Shown: piece after piece, positions 17,598-25,287 of the stretch
How positions within the stretch are numbered: position 1 is the stretch's first letter
Layout: each line of letters begins with the position of its first letter
Assembly: GCA_002723255.1 (NCBI GenBank)
Contig: PBNW01000056.1
Location: forward strand, 21,508 to 85,507
DNA length: 64,000 bases
DNA from: Pelagibacterium sp.
Lineage (GTDB): Bacteria; Pseudomonadota; Alphaproteobacteria; Rhizobiales; Devosiaceae
Direction: 5' to 3'
Notes under the pieces: generated by a model
Database searches by the model: none
What the model saw: the letters and a program-made list of their open reading frames with translations, nothing else
What the model was told of the DNA's origin: nothing
Program-made: the position numbers and the translations under genes

Positions 17598-18882
17598 ATG
17601 CCAGCTGGCGCGCGCTGCGCGGATGGTAATTGGCCATGACCCGCTCGATAACCTTGATTGCCTTGCCGGTCCCGTCTTCGGCCCGCAATTGCGCGCCGAT
17701 CTTTTCGGCGTTGCGGGCAAAGCCGGGGTTGGAATCGAGCTGGCTGAGCGCATCGGCCAGCGCCTCTGCCGTCAGCTTGCGGCGGCGCACGGGTTTTGGC
17801 CCGCAGCCCAATTCATGCACGCGCCCACCCCAGTAGGGCTGATCGACCATTTGGGGCACGATGAAGGTCGGCTTGCCAAGAATGAGACCCGAGGCCGTGG
17901 TTCCCGCGCCCCCGTGATGGACCACCGCTTTCACGTATTTGAAAAGCTGGTCGTGCGGTGCCCGGTCGATAACATAGACCCGCTCCGAAGGCAGATCGTC
18001 GGGCTTGATGCCCCCCCAGCCGCGCCCCACGACCACGCGGCCCTCCCACATGGTCAGCGCCTCGCGCAATATATCGGTATTGCGATCCGCACCCCACGGC
18101 ATGGACCCGAACCCAACATAGATCGGCAGTGGCCCCTCATCGAGGAACGTCTTGAACTCTTCGGAAGGCTGCCAGCCCGAATTGTCTGGCAGCATCCAGT
18201 AGCCGGTGACGATCGAGGTTTTCGGCCAGTCGCGCGGACGCGGTGAAATGGTTTCGGAATAGGCGTTCAGCGTCCACAGCGGGGTGCCGTCAGTGTCCTT
18301 GAAGAACCCCCCATTCTTGCGCGGTCCCAGCCCCATCAATTCCCGACGCAGCTTGTTACGCGGCAGATTGTAATAGATCTGCTGCACAGTCATCGTCGAA
18401 TAGGTCAGCCGGTTGATGGTTTTCCCGAAGGTCGGCCCGTAATAGATGCAGAGCGGAAATTCGCTCGTCGAATTGAGCGGCTGCAGCGCGGCAACGATGG
18501 CGGGAATATCGAGCGCTTCGGCGATGTCGATCGAAAAGCTCGTGTTCATGTTGAGCATGATGCAGTCGGCGCCCTGGGCCATGTCCCAGGCGGAGCGCGC
18601 GGCGCGATCCACGATCTTCTGGCCCTGCCGGAGCAGGGCGGGGGCGTTGACCAGAAGGTTCTGGTTCATGGCGCGCTCGAACTGGCTCTGCTTGACGAAC
18701 TCCTGCATCGAGGGGCCAAGGCTCCAGAACTCGATGCCATATCCGGTGACCATGGGTTCGAAATCATCGGTGGTGCCGATGACGACCGAATAGCCTTGAG
18801 CGATCATCGCTCGCGCCAGGGCAACATAAGGCTGAACGTCACCTTGCGTGCCCAGGGTGGCCATCGCAATGCGCTTTGTCAT
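17596..18882 (-). CDS. MGT/UGT-type glycosyltransferase (GT1 family)
   Basis: GT-B glycosyltransferase of 428 aa resembling sterol glucosyltransferases, rhamnosyltransferases and macrolide glycosyltransferases. The N-terminal signature RIAMATLGTQGDVQPYVALARAM and the C-terminal donor-site sequence VHHGGAGTTASGLILGKPTFIVPQMVDQPYWGGRVHELGCGP are intact, including the catalytic-region HHGGAGT. ATG at 18882 has GAGG 5 bases upstream; a GTG at 18888 is possible. It stands alone, convergent with the exporter operon, so its acceptor (lipid or secondary metabolite) cannot be inferred from neighbours. Confidence 0.85.
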   Translation of the reverse strand: MTKRIAMATLGTQGDVQPYVALARAMIAQGYSVVIGTTDDFEPMVTGYGIEFWSLGPSMQEFVKQSQFERAMNQNLLVNAPALLRQGQKIVDRAARSAWDMAQGADCIMLNMNTSFSIDIAEALDIPAIVAALQPLNSTSEFPLCIYYGPTFGKTINRLTYSTMTVQQIYYNLPRNKLRRELMGLGPRKNGGFFKDTDGTPLWTLNAYSETISPRPRDWPKTSIVTGYWMLPDNSGWQPSEEFKTFLDEGPLPIYVGFGSMPWGADRNTDILREALTMWEGRVVVGRGWGGIKPDDLPSERVYVIDRAPHDQLFKYVKAVVHHGGAGTTASGLILGKPTFIVPQMVDQPYWGGRVHELGCGPKPVRRRKLTAEALADALSQLDSNPGFARNAEKIGAQLRAEDGTGKAIKVIERVMANYHPRSARQLA

Positions 18883-19011
18883 CTTCACCTCAAAACCCCT
18901 GCCGCGGCGGGTGCGCTCATGGCGCGTGGGTCATTTACATTGTCGTTACAGAGCATTATGACGACCCCTCGCGTGTTTCATTTACACAATCGGACAACGA
19001 GGGCAAGTCAG

Positions 19012-20064
19012 ATGCAGTCGCCTAAGACAGCCGCACTTCTTGGTGCTTCCGGGTACACCGGAGCTGATCTTTTGCGACTTGGCGTGCGTCATCCGGGCCT
19101 CAAATTTGTGGCACTGACCGCCAACACCCATGCTGGCAAGCCGATGGCTTCGGTGTTTCCGCATCTGGCCGTGGCCGAACTGCCCGACCTGGTGGCCAAC
19201 GAGGACGTGGATTTCTCCGATATCGACGTGGTGTTCTGCGGGCTTCCACACGGGACGAGCCAGAAACTGGTTGCCGAAATCGCCCAAGAAAATTCCTCCC
19301 TGCGTGTCATCGATATGGGGGCCGACTTCCGGTTCCGCAATGCCGAGGACTACGGTCCGGTCTATGGCGCAGATCACGTTGCGCCCCATTTGCAGGACAT
19401 GGCCGCTTACGGGCTGACCGAGCACAATCGCGATGCGATCCAAAACGCCAAGATCATCGCGTGTCCCGGCTGCTACCCCACGGCAACGCTGCTGGCGCTG
19501 CTGCCGCTGGTCAAGTCTGGTGCGATTTCGACCGACGATCTCATCATCGACGCCAAATCGGGCGTCACCGGAGCGGGCAGGGCACCCAAGCAGAATACGC
19601 TTCTGGCCGAAGCCGGCGAAAGCCTGACGCCTTATGGCGTCGGCGTGCACCGTCACGCGCCCGAAATCGAACAGGAAATCGGCCTGGCCGCGGGAAAGAA
19701 GGTTGCCGTCAACTTCACCCCCCACCTCATCCCCATGAGCCGTGGCGAACTGATTACCGCGCATGTGAAGCTCGACAGCGCCAAAAATGCCGACGAAGTG
19801 CGCAAGGTCCTCGCCGATGCCTATGCCGGCGAACCGTTCATCCGCGTGGCCGAAAAGGGCGTCATCCCGTCGACCGGCCATGTGCGCGGCTCGAACTATT
19901 GCGTCATCAATGTGTTTGACGACCGCATTCCCGGCCGGGTGATCGTCATCGCGGCCATCGACAATCTGGTGAAGGGGAGCGCCGGGCAGGCGATCCAGAA
20001 CTTCAACGTGGCCTTCGGCTATCCCGAGGCGACCGCCATCGAGGCTCTGCCGCTCTTCCCGTAA
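19012..20064 (+). CDS. argC: N-acetyl-gamma-glutamyl-phosphate reductase
   Basis: Arginine biosynthesis: NADPH-dependent reduction of N-acetyl-glutamyl phosphate to the semialdehyde. 350 aa; ATG at 19012 with GAGGG upstream. NADP-binding ALLGASGYTGADLLRL at residues 7-22 and the catalytic cysteine in ACPGCYPTATLLALLPL; GLPHGTSQKLV and the C-terminal RGSNYCVINVFDDR are typical. It appears monocistronic here, apart from the usual rpsI-argC neighbourhood of alphaproteobacteria, which is interrupted by the exporter and glycosyltransferase genes. Confidence 0.95.
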   Translation: MQSPKTAALLGASGYTGADLLRLGVRHPGLKFVALTANTHAGKPMASVFPHLAVAELPDLVANEDVDFSDIDVVFCGLPHGTSQKLVAEIAQENSSLRVIDMGADFRFRNAEDYGPVYGADHVAPHLQDMAAYGLTEHNRDAIQNAKIIACPGCYPTATLLALLPLVKSGAISTDDLIIDAKSGVTGAGRAPKQNTLLAEAGESLTPYGVGVHRHAPEIEQEIGLAAGKKVAVNFTPHLIPMSRGELITAHVKLDSAKNADEVRKVLADAYAGEPFIRVAEKGVIPSTGHVRGSNYCVINVFDDRIPGRVIVIAAIDNLVKGSAGQAIQNFNVAFGYPEATAIEALPLFP

Positions 20065-20065
20065 T

Positions 20066-20110
20066 GCATGATCCCGAAAAGTGGACGCCGGTTTTCGGAA
20101 CAGATCATGC
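20066..20110. repeat. Palindromic intergenic repeat (rhizobial type)
   Basis: Imperfect palindrome with ends GCATGATC and GATCATGC and a core CCGAAAAGTGG ... CCGGTTTTCGG. Elements of this look are scattered in Hyphomicrobiales genomes. It starts 2 bases after the argC stop and shares the AAAAGTGGA...GGTTTT core with the larger repeats at 39265 and 53496. Confidence 0.75.
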
Positions 20111-20295
20111 AGGAAGGAAAAGCGACAGGGCCGGTAAAGACCACGGCGCGGCCGGTCTTTTTGTCTGATGCGGACGCCCCGTTCACACTTTGAACACCAT
20201 GATAGCCAGATACTGCGTCTCTGTTCGCCGCGCGTCCCATTCGCGCCGCGACGCCGGGACATAACGGGATCGCACCCGATCCCATCGAGGACAAA

Positions 20296-21510
20296 ATGAG
20301 CGAAGAATTCCATCGCATCCGCCGCCTGCCACCCTATGTGTTCGAGCACATCAACCCGATCAAGGCCAAGGCGCGCGCCGAAGGCGTCGACATCATCGAT
20401 CTGGGCATGGGCAATCCCGATTTGCCGACGCCCACCCATATCGTCGAAAAGCTCAAGGAAACGGTCGCCAATCCGCGCACCCATCGCTATTCGACCTCGC
20501 GCGGCATTCCCGGCCTGCGCAAGGCCCAGGCTTCCTATTATGGCCGCCGGTTCGGCGTAAAGCTCGATCCCAACACCCAGGTCGTTGCAACGCTGGGCTC
20601 CAAGGAAGGCTTTGCCAATATGGCCCAGGCGATCACCGCGCCGGGCGACGTGGTGCTGGTGCCCAACCCGACCTATCCCATCCACTCGTTCGGGTTCATC
20701 ATGTCGGGGGGCGTCGTGCGGTCAATGCCGGCCGATCCCAATGAGGATTTCATGCGCTCGCTCGACCGGGCCGTGCGCCATTCGATCCCCAAGCCGATCG
20801 CGCTGATTCTCAACTACCCGGCCAACCCCACGGCCTATGTCGCCTCGTTCGACTTCTACAAGGAAGTGGTGGATTACTGCCGCCGCAACGAGATTTTCAT
20901 CCTCTCCGATCTCGCCTATTCCGAGATCTATTTCGAGGACGAGCCGCCCCATTCGGTGCTCGAAGTGCCCGGCGCAATGGACGTGACGGTCGAATTCACG
21001 TCCATGTCGAAAACCTTTTCCATGCCCGGTTGGCGCATGGGCTTTGCCGTGGGCAACGAGCGGCTGATCGCGGCCCTGGCGCGCGTTAAATCCTATCTCG
21101 ATTATGGCGCGTTCACCCCCATTCAGGTGGCGGCCGCCTCCGCGCTCAATGGCGATGATTCCTGCATCGAGGAGGTGCGCGGCATCTACCGCCATCGCCG
21201 TGACGTTATGGTCGAAAGCTTTGGCCGCGCCGGCTGGCACATCCCGAGCCCGGCAGCCACCATGTTTGCCTGGGCCCCGATCCCCGACCAGTTCGCCGAT
21301 CTGGGTAGCCTCGAATTTGCCAAGCTGCTGATCCGGGAGACCGGCGTTGCGGTGGCGCCCGGCGTTGGCTTCGGTGAATATGGCGACCAATATGTGCGCC
21401 TGGCCTTTGTCGAAAACGAGCAGCGCATTCGTCAGGCCGCACGGGCCATCAAGAAGTTTCTTGGCGGCCAGGCCAGCAACGGAAACGTCGTTCCGCTGGC
21501 CAAAGGCTGA
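20296..21510 (+). CDS. PLP-dependent aminotransferase (AlaC-like / LL-DAP aminotransferase family)
   Basis: Class I aminotransferase, 404 aa, GAGGACA upstream of ATG. Contains DLGMGNPDLPTP, the substrate/PLP contacts NYPANPTAYVAS, and the PLP lysine in SMSKTFSMPGWRMGFAVG (about residue 240). Closest in style to AlaC (glutamate-pyruvate transaminase), which is often annotated as LL-diaminopimelate aminotransferase. The position directly before hom fits the amino-acid block common in Rhizobiales. Confidence 0.9.
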   Translation: MSEEFHRIRRLPPYVFEHINPIKAKARAEGVDIIDLGMGNPDLPTPTHIVEKLKETVANPRTHRYSTSRGIPGLRKAQASYYGRRFGVKLDPNTQVVATLGSKEGFANMAQAITAPGDVVLVPNPTYPIHSFGFIMSGGVVRSMPADPNEDFMRSLDRAVRHSIPKPIALILNYPANPTAYVASFDFYKEVVDYCRRNEIFILSDLAYSEIYFEDEPPHSVLEVPGAMDVTVEFTSMSKTFSMPGWRMGFAVGNERLIAALARVKSYLDYGAFTPIQVAAASALNGDDSCIEEVRGIYRHRRDVMVESFGRAGWHIPSPAATMFAWAPIPDQFADLGSLEFAKLLIRETGVAVAPGVGFGEYGDQYVRLAFVENEQRIRQAARAIKKFLGGQASNGNVVPLAKG

Positions 21511-21553
21511 GGTTTCACCCTCACAAGGGTTGACGTGTAGGCAAATTCCTATT

Positions 21554-21591
21554 CATGGTCGCGCGCAATCTCAAACCTGCGTGCGACCATG
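21554..21591. promoter_or_regulatory. 14-bp inverted repeat spanning the hom start codon
   Basis: Arms CATGGTCGCGCGCA (21554-21567) and TGCGTGCGACCATG (21578-21591), 13 of 14 positions complementary, 10-base loop. The ATG of the downstream gene lies in the right arm. A TTGACG hexamer lies upstream at 21530. It could be a DNA operator, or an RNA hairpin hiding the start. Confidence 0.6.
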
Positions 21592-23103
21592 AGTGATATC
21601 GACAGTTTCAAATCCTCCATAGAGACCTTCATCTCCGAACGCGGCTGGACACCGACCCGGTTCGGCCGGGAGATCGCCGGAGACCCGCTCTTTGTTTTCG
21701 ATCTGCGTGAAGGCCGCGAGCCGCGCAGTGAAACCCGCCAGCGCATCGCGCGCGCCATGCAGGTCTATGCCAGCGGCGAAGGTGAAGAAATGCGCCCGCT
21801 GCGCATCGGCATCGCCGGCCTGGGCACTGTCGGTGCCGCATTGATCCGCATTCTCACTGAAGACGGCGATGCCATCGCCCGCAAGCTTGGGCGTCGGCTC
21901 ATCGTATCGGCGGTCTCCGCCCGCTCGCGCTCGCGCGACCGGGGTGTGGACATCTCACCTTTCAAATGGTTCGACGATCCCGTCGCCCTGGCCCGTTCGG
22001 GCGAAATCGACCTTTATGTCGAACTGATCGGCGGTGAGGACGGTCCCGCCCTTGCTTCGGTTACAGCCGCGCTCGAAAACGGGTGTCCTGTCGTCACGGC
22101 CAACAAGGCTCTTCTGGCGCGGCACGGCGTGGCGCTTGCCGCAGCAGCTGAGGCCGCCCACGCCCAGCTGGGATTTGAAGCGGCCGTGGCGGGCGGCATA
22201 CCGGTCATCAAGACGCTGCGCGAGGGGCTCGGCTCGGCTGCCATCACGCGCGTTTACGGCATCATGAACGGCACCTGCAATTATATCCTCACCCGCATGG
22301 GCAACGAGGGAATCGGCTTTGAGGAATGCCTCAAGGACGCTCAGACCCTTGGCTATGCCGAGGCCGATCCGACATTCGACGTGGAAGGATTCGATACGGC
22401 GCACAAGCTGGCCATCCTTGCGAGCCTCTGCTTTGAAACTGAAATTTCGGCGGATCAGGTGCTTGTGGAGGGCATTTCGCGCATCACCCAGGCTGACATA
22501 AAAGTTGCCGCAGACCTCGGATACAAGATCAAGCTGCTGGGCATGGCCCGCAAGGTCGAAAACGGGATCGAGCAGCGCGTGCATCCAACGCTAGTCAGAA
22601 AATCGAGCGCCATCGCCGGCGTGGATGGTGTTCTCAATGCCGTGGCGCTGGAAACCAACCACGTCCAGGAGCTGCTTCTGGCCGGACCCGGTGCCGGCGG
22701 CGAGGCGACAGCGGCTTCGGTGCTGTCCGACATTCTCGACATCGCCCGCGGCACCCAGGTTCCGCCCCTCGGCGTGCCCAGTTCAGAGCTCAAGCCCTGC
22801 GAACGCGCGCCCATGCGCATTCATGAAGGCGGCTATTATATAAGACTGAATGCAAGGGATGTTCCCGGCGCTCTCGCCGCCATCGCCACCCGTATGGGCG
22901 AGGGCAACATCTCGCTCGAAAGCGTCATTCAGCGCCCCGATCTGCGCGCCAGCGAGCCCGGCGTCGAGGAGGAAACCTCGCGCACGGTGGTGCTCATTAC
23001 CCATGAAACGATCGAAAGTGCTGTGCGCGAAGCGCTTGAACGGATTGCCAGGGACGGGTTTATCGTGGGACAGCCTCAATTGATCCGTATCGAGGAGTTC
23101 TGA
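21589..23103 (+). CDS. hom: Homoserine dehydrogenase with N-terminal HTH-like extension
   Basis: NAD(P)-dependent reduction of aspartate semialdehyde to homoserine, feeding Met, Thr and Ile. The Hom part starts at MRPLRIGIAGLGTVG (residue 68; Rossmann GIAGLGTVG 74-82), has NKALLARHG, the catalytic-region GILNGT-like GIMNGTCNYIL and EADPTFDVEGFDTAHKLAI, and ends with an ACT domain (about 418-504). Residues 1-67 contain ISERGWTPTRFGREIAGDPLFVFDLREGREP, like small alphaproteobacterial HTH proteins, in one uninterrupted frame with Hom. An internal ATG at 21790, with AAGG 7 bases upstream, would give a standard 437-aa Hom, so both forms may be made. Confidence 0.9.
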   Translation: MSDIDSFKSSIETFISERGWTPTRFGREIAGDPLFVFDLREGREPRSETRQRIARAMQVYASGEGEEMRPLRIGIAGLGTVGAALIRILTEDGDAIARKLGRRLIVSAVSARSRSRDRGVDISPFKWFDDPVALARSGEIDLYVELIGGEDGPALASVTAALENGCPVVTANKALLARHGVALAAAAEAAHAQLGFEAAVAGGIPVIKTLREGLGSAAITRVYGIMNGTCNYILTRMGNEGIGFEECLKDAQTLGYAEADPTFDVEGFDTAHKLAILASLCFETEISADQVLVEGISRITQADIKVAADLGYKIKLLGMARKVENGIEQRVHPTLVRKSSAIAGVDGVLNAVALETNHVQELLLAGPGAGGEATAASVLSDILDIARGTQVPPLGVPSSELKPCERAPMRIHEGGYYIRLNARDVPGALAAIATRMGEGNISLESVIQRPDLRASEPGVEEETSRTVVLITHETIESAVREALERIARDGFIVGQPQLIRIEEF

Positions 23104-23106
23104 CCC

Positions 23107-24078
23107 GTGGCCCAGTCCGCCCCAGTCCAAGCCAAGGTCGATGGCAATCTCACCCTTGAGATCGCCCGCATCACCGAACGCGCCGCCATCGCGGCCGCCG
23201 GTTGGCGTGGGCGCGGCGACGAGATGCGCGCCGATCAGGCCGCCGTCGAGGCCATGCATCTGGCACTCAGCCACATCGATATCGCCGGCACGGTCGTGAT
23301 AGGGGAGGGTCGGAATGCCCCCCTGCTCGGTTTCGAGGAAGCCGTCGGCACTGGCAAGGGTCCCGATATCGAGGTCGCCGTCGACCCGCTCGAGGGTGTG
23401 ACCGGATGCGCCAAGAACCTGTCGGACTCCCTTTCCGTCATGGCCTTTGCCGAGCGCGGCGCCCTGCTGCGGGTGCCCGATGCCTATATGGAAAAGATCG
23501 CCATCGGCCCGGGCTATCCCGACGGCATCGTCGATCTCGACAAGACCGCCACCGAAAATGTCGCGGCGCTGGCAAAGGCCAAGGGGGTCGCCACGGCCGA
23601 TATCGTCACCTGCGTGCTCGACCGTCCGCGCCACGCTGCACTGATCGCCGAACTGCGTGATCTGGGCGTGGCCGTCAAATTGCTGCCGGACGGCGATATT
23701 GCCGCCGTCATTCACGCCGCAAACAGCGACGACACCGGCATCGACATCTATCTGGGCTCGGGCGGCGCGCAGGAAGGAGTGCTGGCCGCCGCCGCCATTC
23801 GCTGCATGGGTGGCCAGATGCAGGGCCGCCTCATTCTCGATACGCCCGACAAGCGCGCCCAAGCCCGCGAGATGGGCCATTCCGACCCCACCACGAAATT
23901 TTCAGCCCTGGACATGGCAAAAGGCGATGTGCTGTTTGCGGCCACCGGCGTGACCGACGGCAGCCTGCTTCGCGGCGTAAAGCTCATGCCGCGCAAGATC
24001 GTCACCTCCAGCGTGGTCATGCGCTCCTGGTCTCATACCATCCGCTGGATCACCGCCGAGCACGGCCGGGCGGGATAG
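23107..24078 (+). CDS. glpX: GlpX-type class II fructose-1,6-bisphosphatase, altered motif
   Basis: Gluconeogenic phosphatase family, 323 aa, GTG start 3 bases after hom. Overall GlpX sequence is clear (TERAAIAAAGWRGRGDEMRADQAAVEAM, VAVDPLEGVTGCAKN, LLPDGDIAAVIHAA, EGVLAAAAIRCMGG). However, the canonical GEGExDEAP metal/active-site loop reads GEGRNAP: two residues shorter and lacking the acidic residues after GEG. Also GIGGAPEG reads GSGGAQEG. Activity may be reduced or the specificity altered. The hom-glpX-recJ order is common in Rhizobiales. Confidence 0.85.
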   Translation: MAQSAPVQAKVDGNLTLEIARITERAAIAAAGWRGRGDEMRADQAAVEAMHLALSHIDIAGTVVIGEGRNAPLLGFEEAVGTGKGPDIEVAVDPLEGVTGCAKNLSDSLSVMAFAERGALLRVPDAYMEKIAIGPGYPDGIVDLDKTATENVAALAKAKGVATADIVTCVLDRPRHAALIAELRDLGVAVKLLPDGDIAAVIHAANSDDTGIDIYLGSGGAQEGVLAAAAIRCMGGQMQGRLILDTPDKRAQAREMGHSDPTTKFSALDMAKGDVLFAATGVTDGSLLRGVKLMPRKIVTSSVVMRSWSHTIRWITAEHGRAG

Positions 24079-24081
24079 GAG

Positions 24082-24444
24082 CTAAAGGGTCGGTTCCGCG
24101 GGTGCAGGCGTTCCCATGCTGGAATACATCGCTGCCTCCGACGTCAGCCGGTTGCGGATTGCATCTTTGTGACCCTGGATCATCCCTGGTATCAAAAATG
24201 CGTCGATGAGAACCCAGATACCCAGAATCGCAAGGACGAGGAAACCGACAAAGACCGCGACAGTGGCCCAGCCGACAACGAACAGCACCAGTTGAAAAAT
24301 TGCAGTTCCAGTCTTGCCGAGATAAAATCGATGGCCGCCAAGCCCACCCGTGAAAAACCACAAGAGGTAGGCCACACCAGCGGACTTTGCATCATTGGTA
24401 ACCCGCTGCTCAATAAGCATACGGTCTTGCGTCGTAAGTGCCAT
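24082..24444 (-). CDS. TM2 domain protein
   Basis: 120 aa; ATG at 24444. The TM2 domain is plain: AYLLWFFTGGLGGHRFYLGKTGTAIFQLVLFVVGWATVAVFVGFLVLAILGIWVLIDAFLIPGMIQGHK, two helices joined by a short polar turn. An N-terminal polar segment (DRMLIEQRVTNDAKS) is commonly seen with TM2 in proteobacteria. Function unknown. It stops 3 bases after glpX ends, convergent. Confidence 0.8.
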   Translation of the reverse strand: MALTTQDRMLIEQRVTNDAKSAGVAYLLWFFTGGLGGHRFYLGKTGTAIFQLVLFVVGWATVAVFVGFLVLAILGIWVLIDAFLIPGMIQGHKDAIRNRLTSEAAMYSSMGTPAPAEPTL

Positions 24445-24573
24445 TCTCGCCCCCAAGCATTGGCATTCTCATCTAAAAAGAGCCTACGCCGCATTTTTAA
24501 CGCGGCGCAAGCAGATTTGTTGTCCCAGGAACCGCACAGCAAGGCAGTGATCGTCGCCTCGCCGCCAGGGCGT

Positions 24574-25107
24574 TTACTCCAGTCCCAGAACCTCTCGTGT
24601 GCGTTCCTCAGCGGTATCGCCCGCAGCAATCACTTCCTGCGGCGATTGTCCCAGCGCGCGCGCCGCCTCCTCGGCGGCATTGCGCACATTGGACACGACC
24701 TGCAGTTTTTGCTCGTCGGTCATATTGTCGTCGCGGACCTCGGCGGCATTGGCCACGAGCCCGTCAATCTGAACTGCGATGGCGTCCGAGGCCGATGTCA
24801 TCTGTTCGCTCAGCGCGCTCATCGCATCGTCGCCCATCTGCACCAGATTGTCGCCGGTTTCCTCCGTCTCCTCCATGATGGATTCGAAGGTCTGCTGGGC
24901 ATCCTCTTCGATTTCCTCGCGGCGCTGCTGCATTTCCTCGGCCGACATCGTTTCGCTCGGCGTATCGGTCTCCTCGAAAGGCTCTGCGAAAGCCTCGGGA
25001 TTTCCAGCGTCGGGATCGGGAGTCTCGGGCGCGTCGCTGCTGTTTTCGCAGGCCGCCAGCGCCAGCGTGGAAATCAATACAAATGGCAAAATGAGCTTGG
25101 TGTTCAT
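24574..25107 (-). CDS. Acidic coiled-coil lipoprotein, unknown
   Basis: 177 aa. Lipoprotein signal LPFVLISTLALAAC (lipobox cysteine about residue 20), then a Pro/Asp/Glu/Thr-rich linker and helical, strongly acidic stretches (SAEEMQQRREEIEEDAQQTFESIMEETEE) likely to form coiled coil, ending in NVRNAAEEAARALGQSPQEVIAAGDTAEERTREVLGLE. No family recognised. Expected to be anchored in the inner or outer membrane facing the periplasm. It is divergent from recJ with about 180 bases between. Confidence 0.7.
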   Translation of the reverse strand: MNTKLILPFVLISTLALAACENSSDAPETPDPDAGNPEAFAEPFEETDTPSETMSAEEMQQRREEIEEDAQQTFESIMEETEETGDNLVQMGDDAMSALSEQMTSASDAIAVQIDGLVANAAEVRDDNMTDEQKLQVVSNVRNAAEEAARALGQSPQEVIAAGDTAEERTREVLGLE

Positions 25108-25287
25108 TGGTAATCCCTCGAAAGAACCAGTAATGGGGCGATCGGCAACCCGTCCGCGAGAAAAACGGCGATAAGGCGGCGGATGTTCCCTCGCCGCGTG
25201 CGCTTGTTGCCGGCCCGATGCAAATTCGGTGCAAAAAAACCGCTATCGGGCTATCGATCAAACCGCATCACCGTCTATAGATACCCC

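Noticed and set aside
18982..20685. 567-aa open frame on the minus strand across argC
   Set aside because: It lies opposite argC, whose protein has all family motifs. High GC removes stop codons from the antisense frame; its translation is Arg/Gly/His-rich with no recognisable domain.
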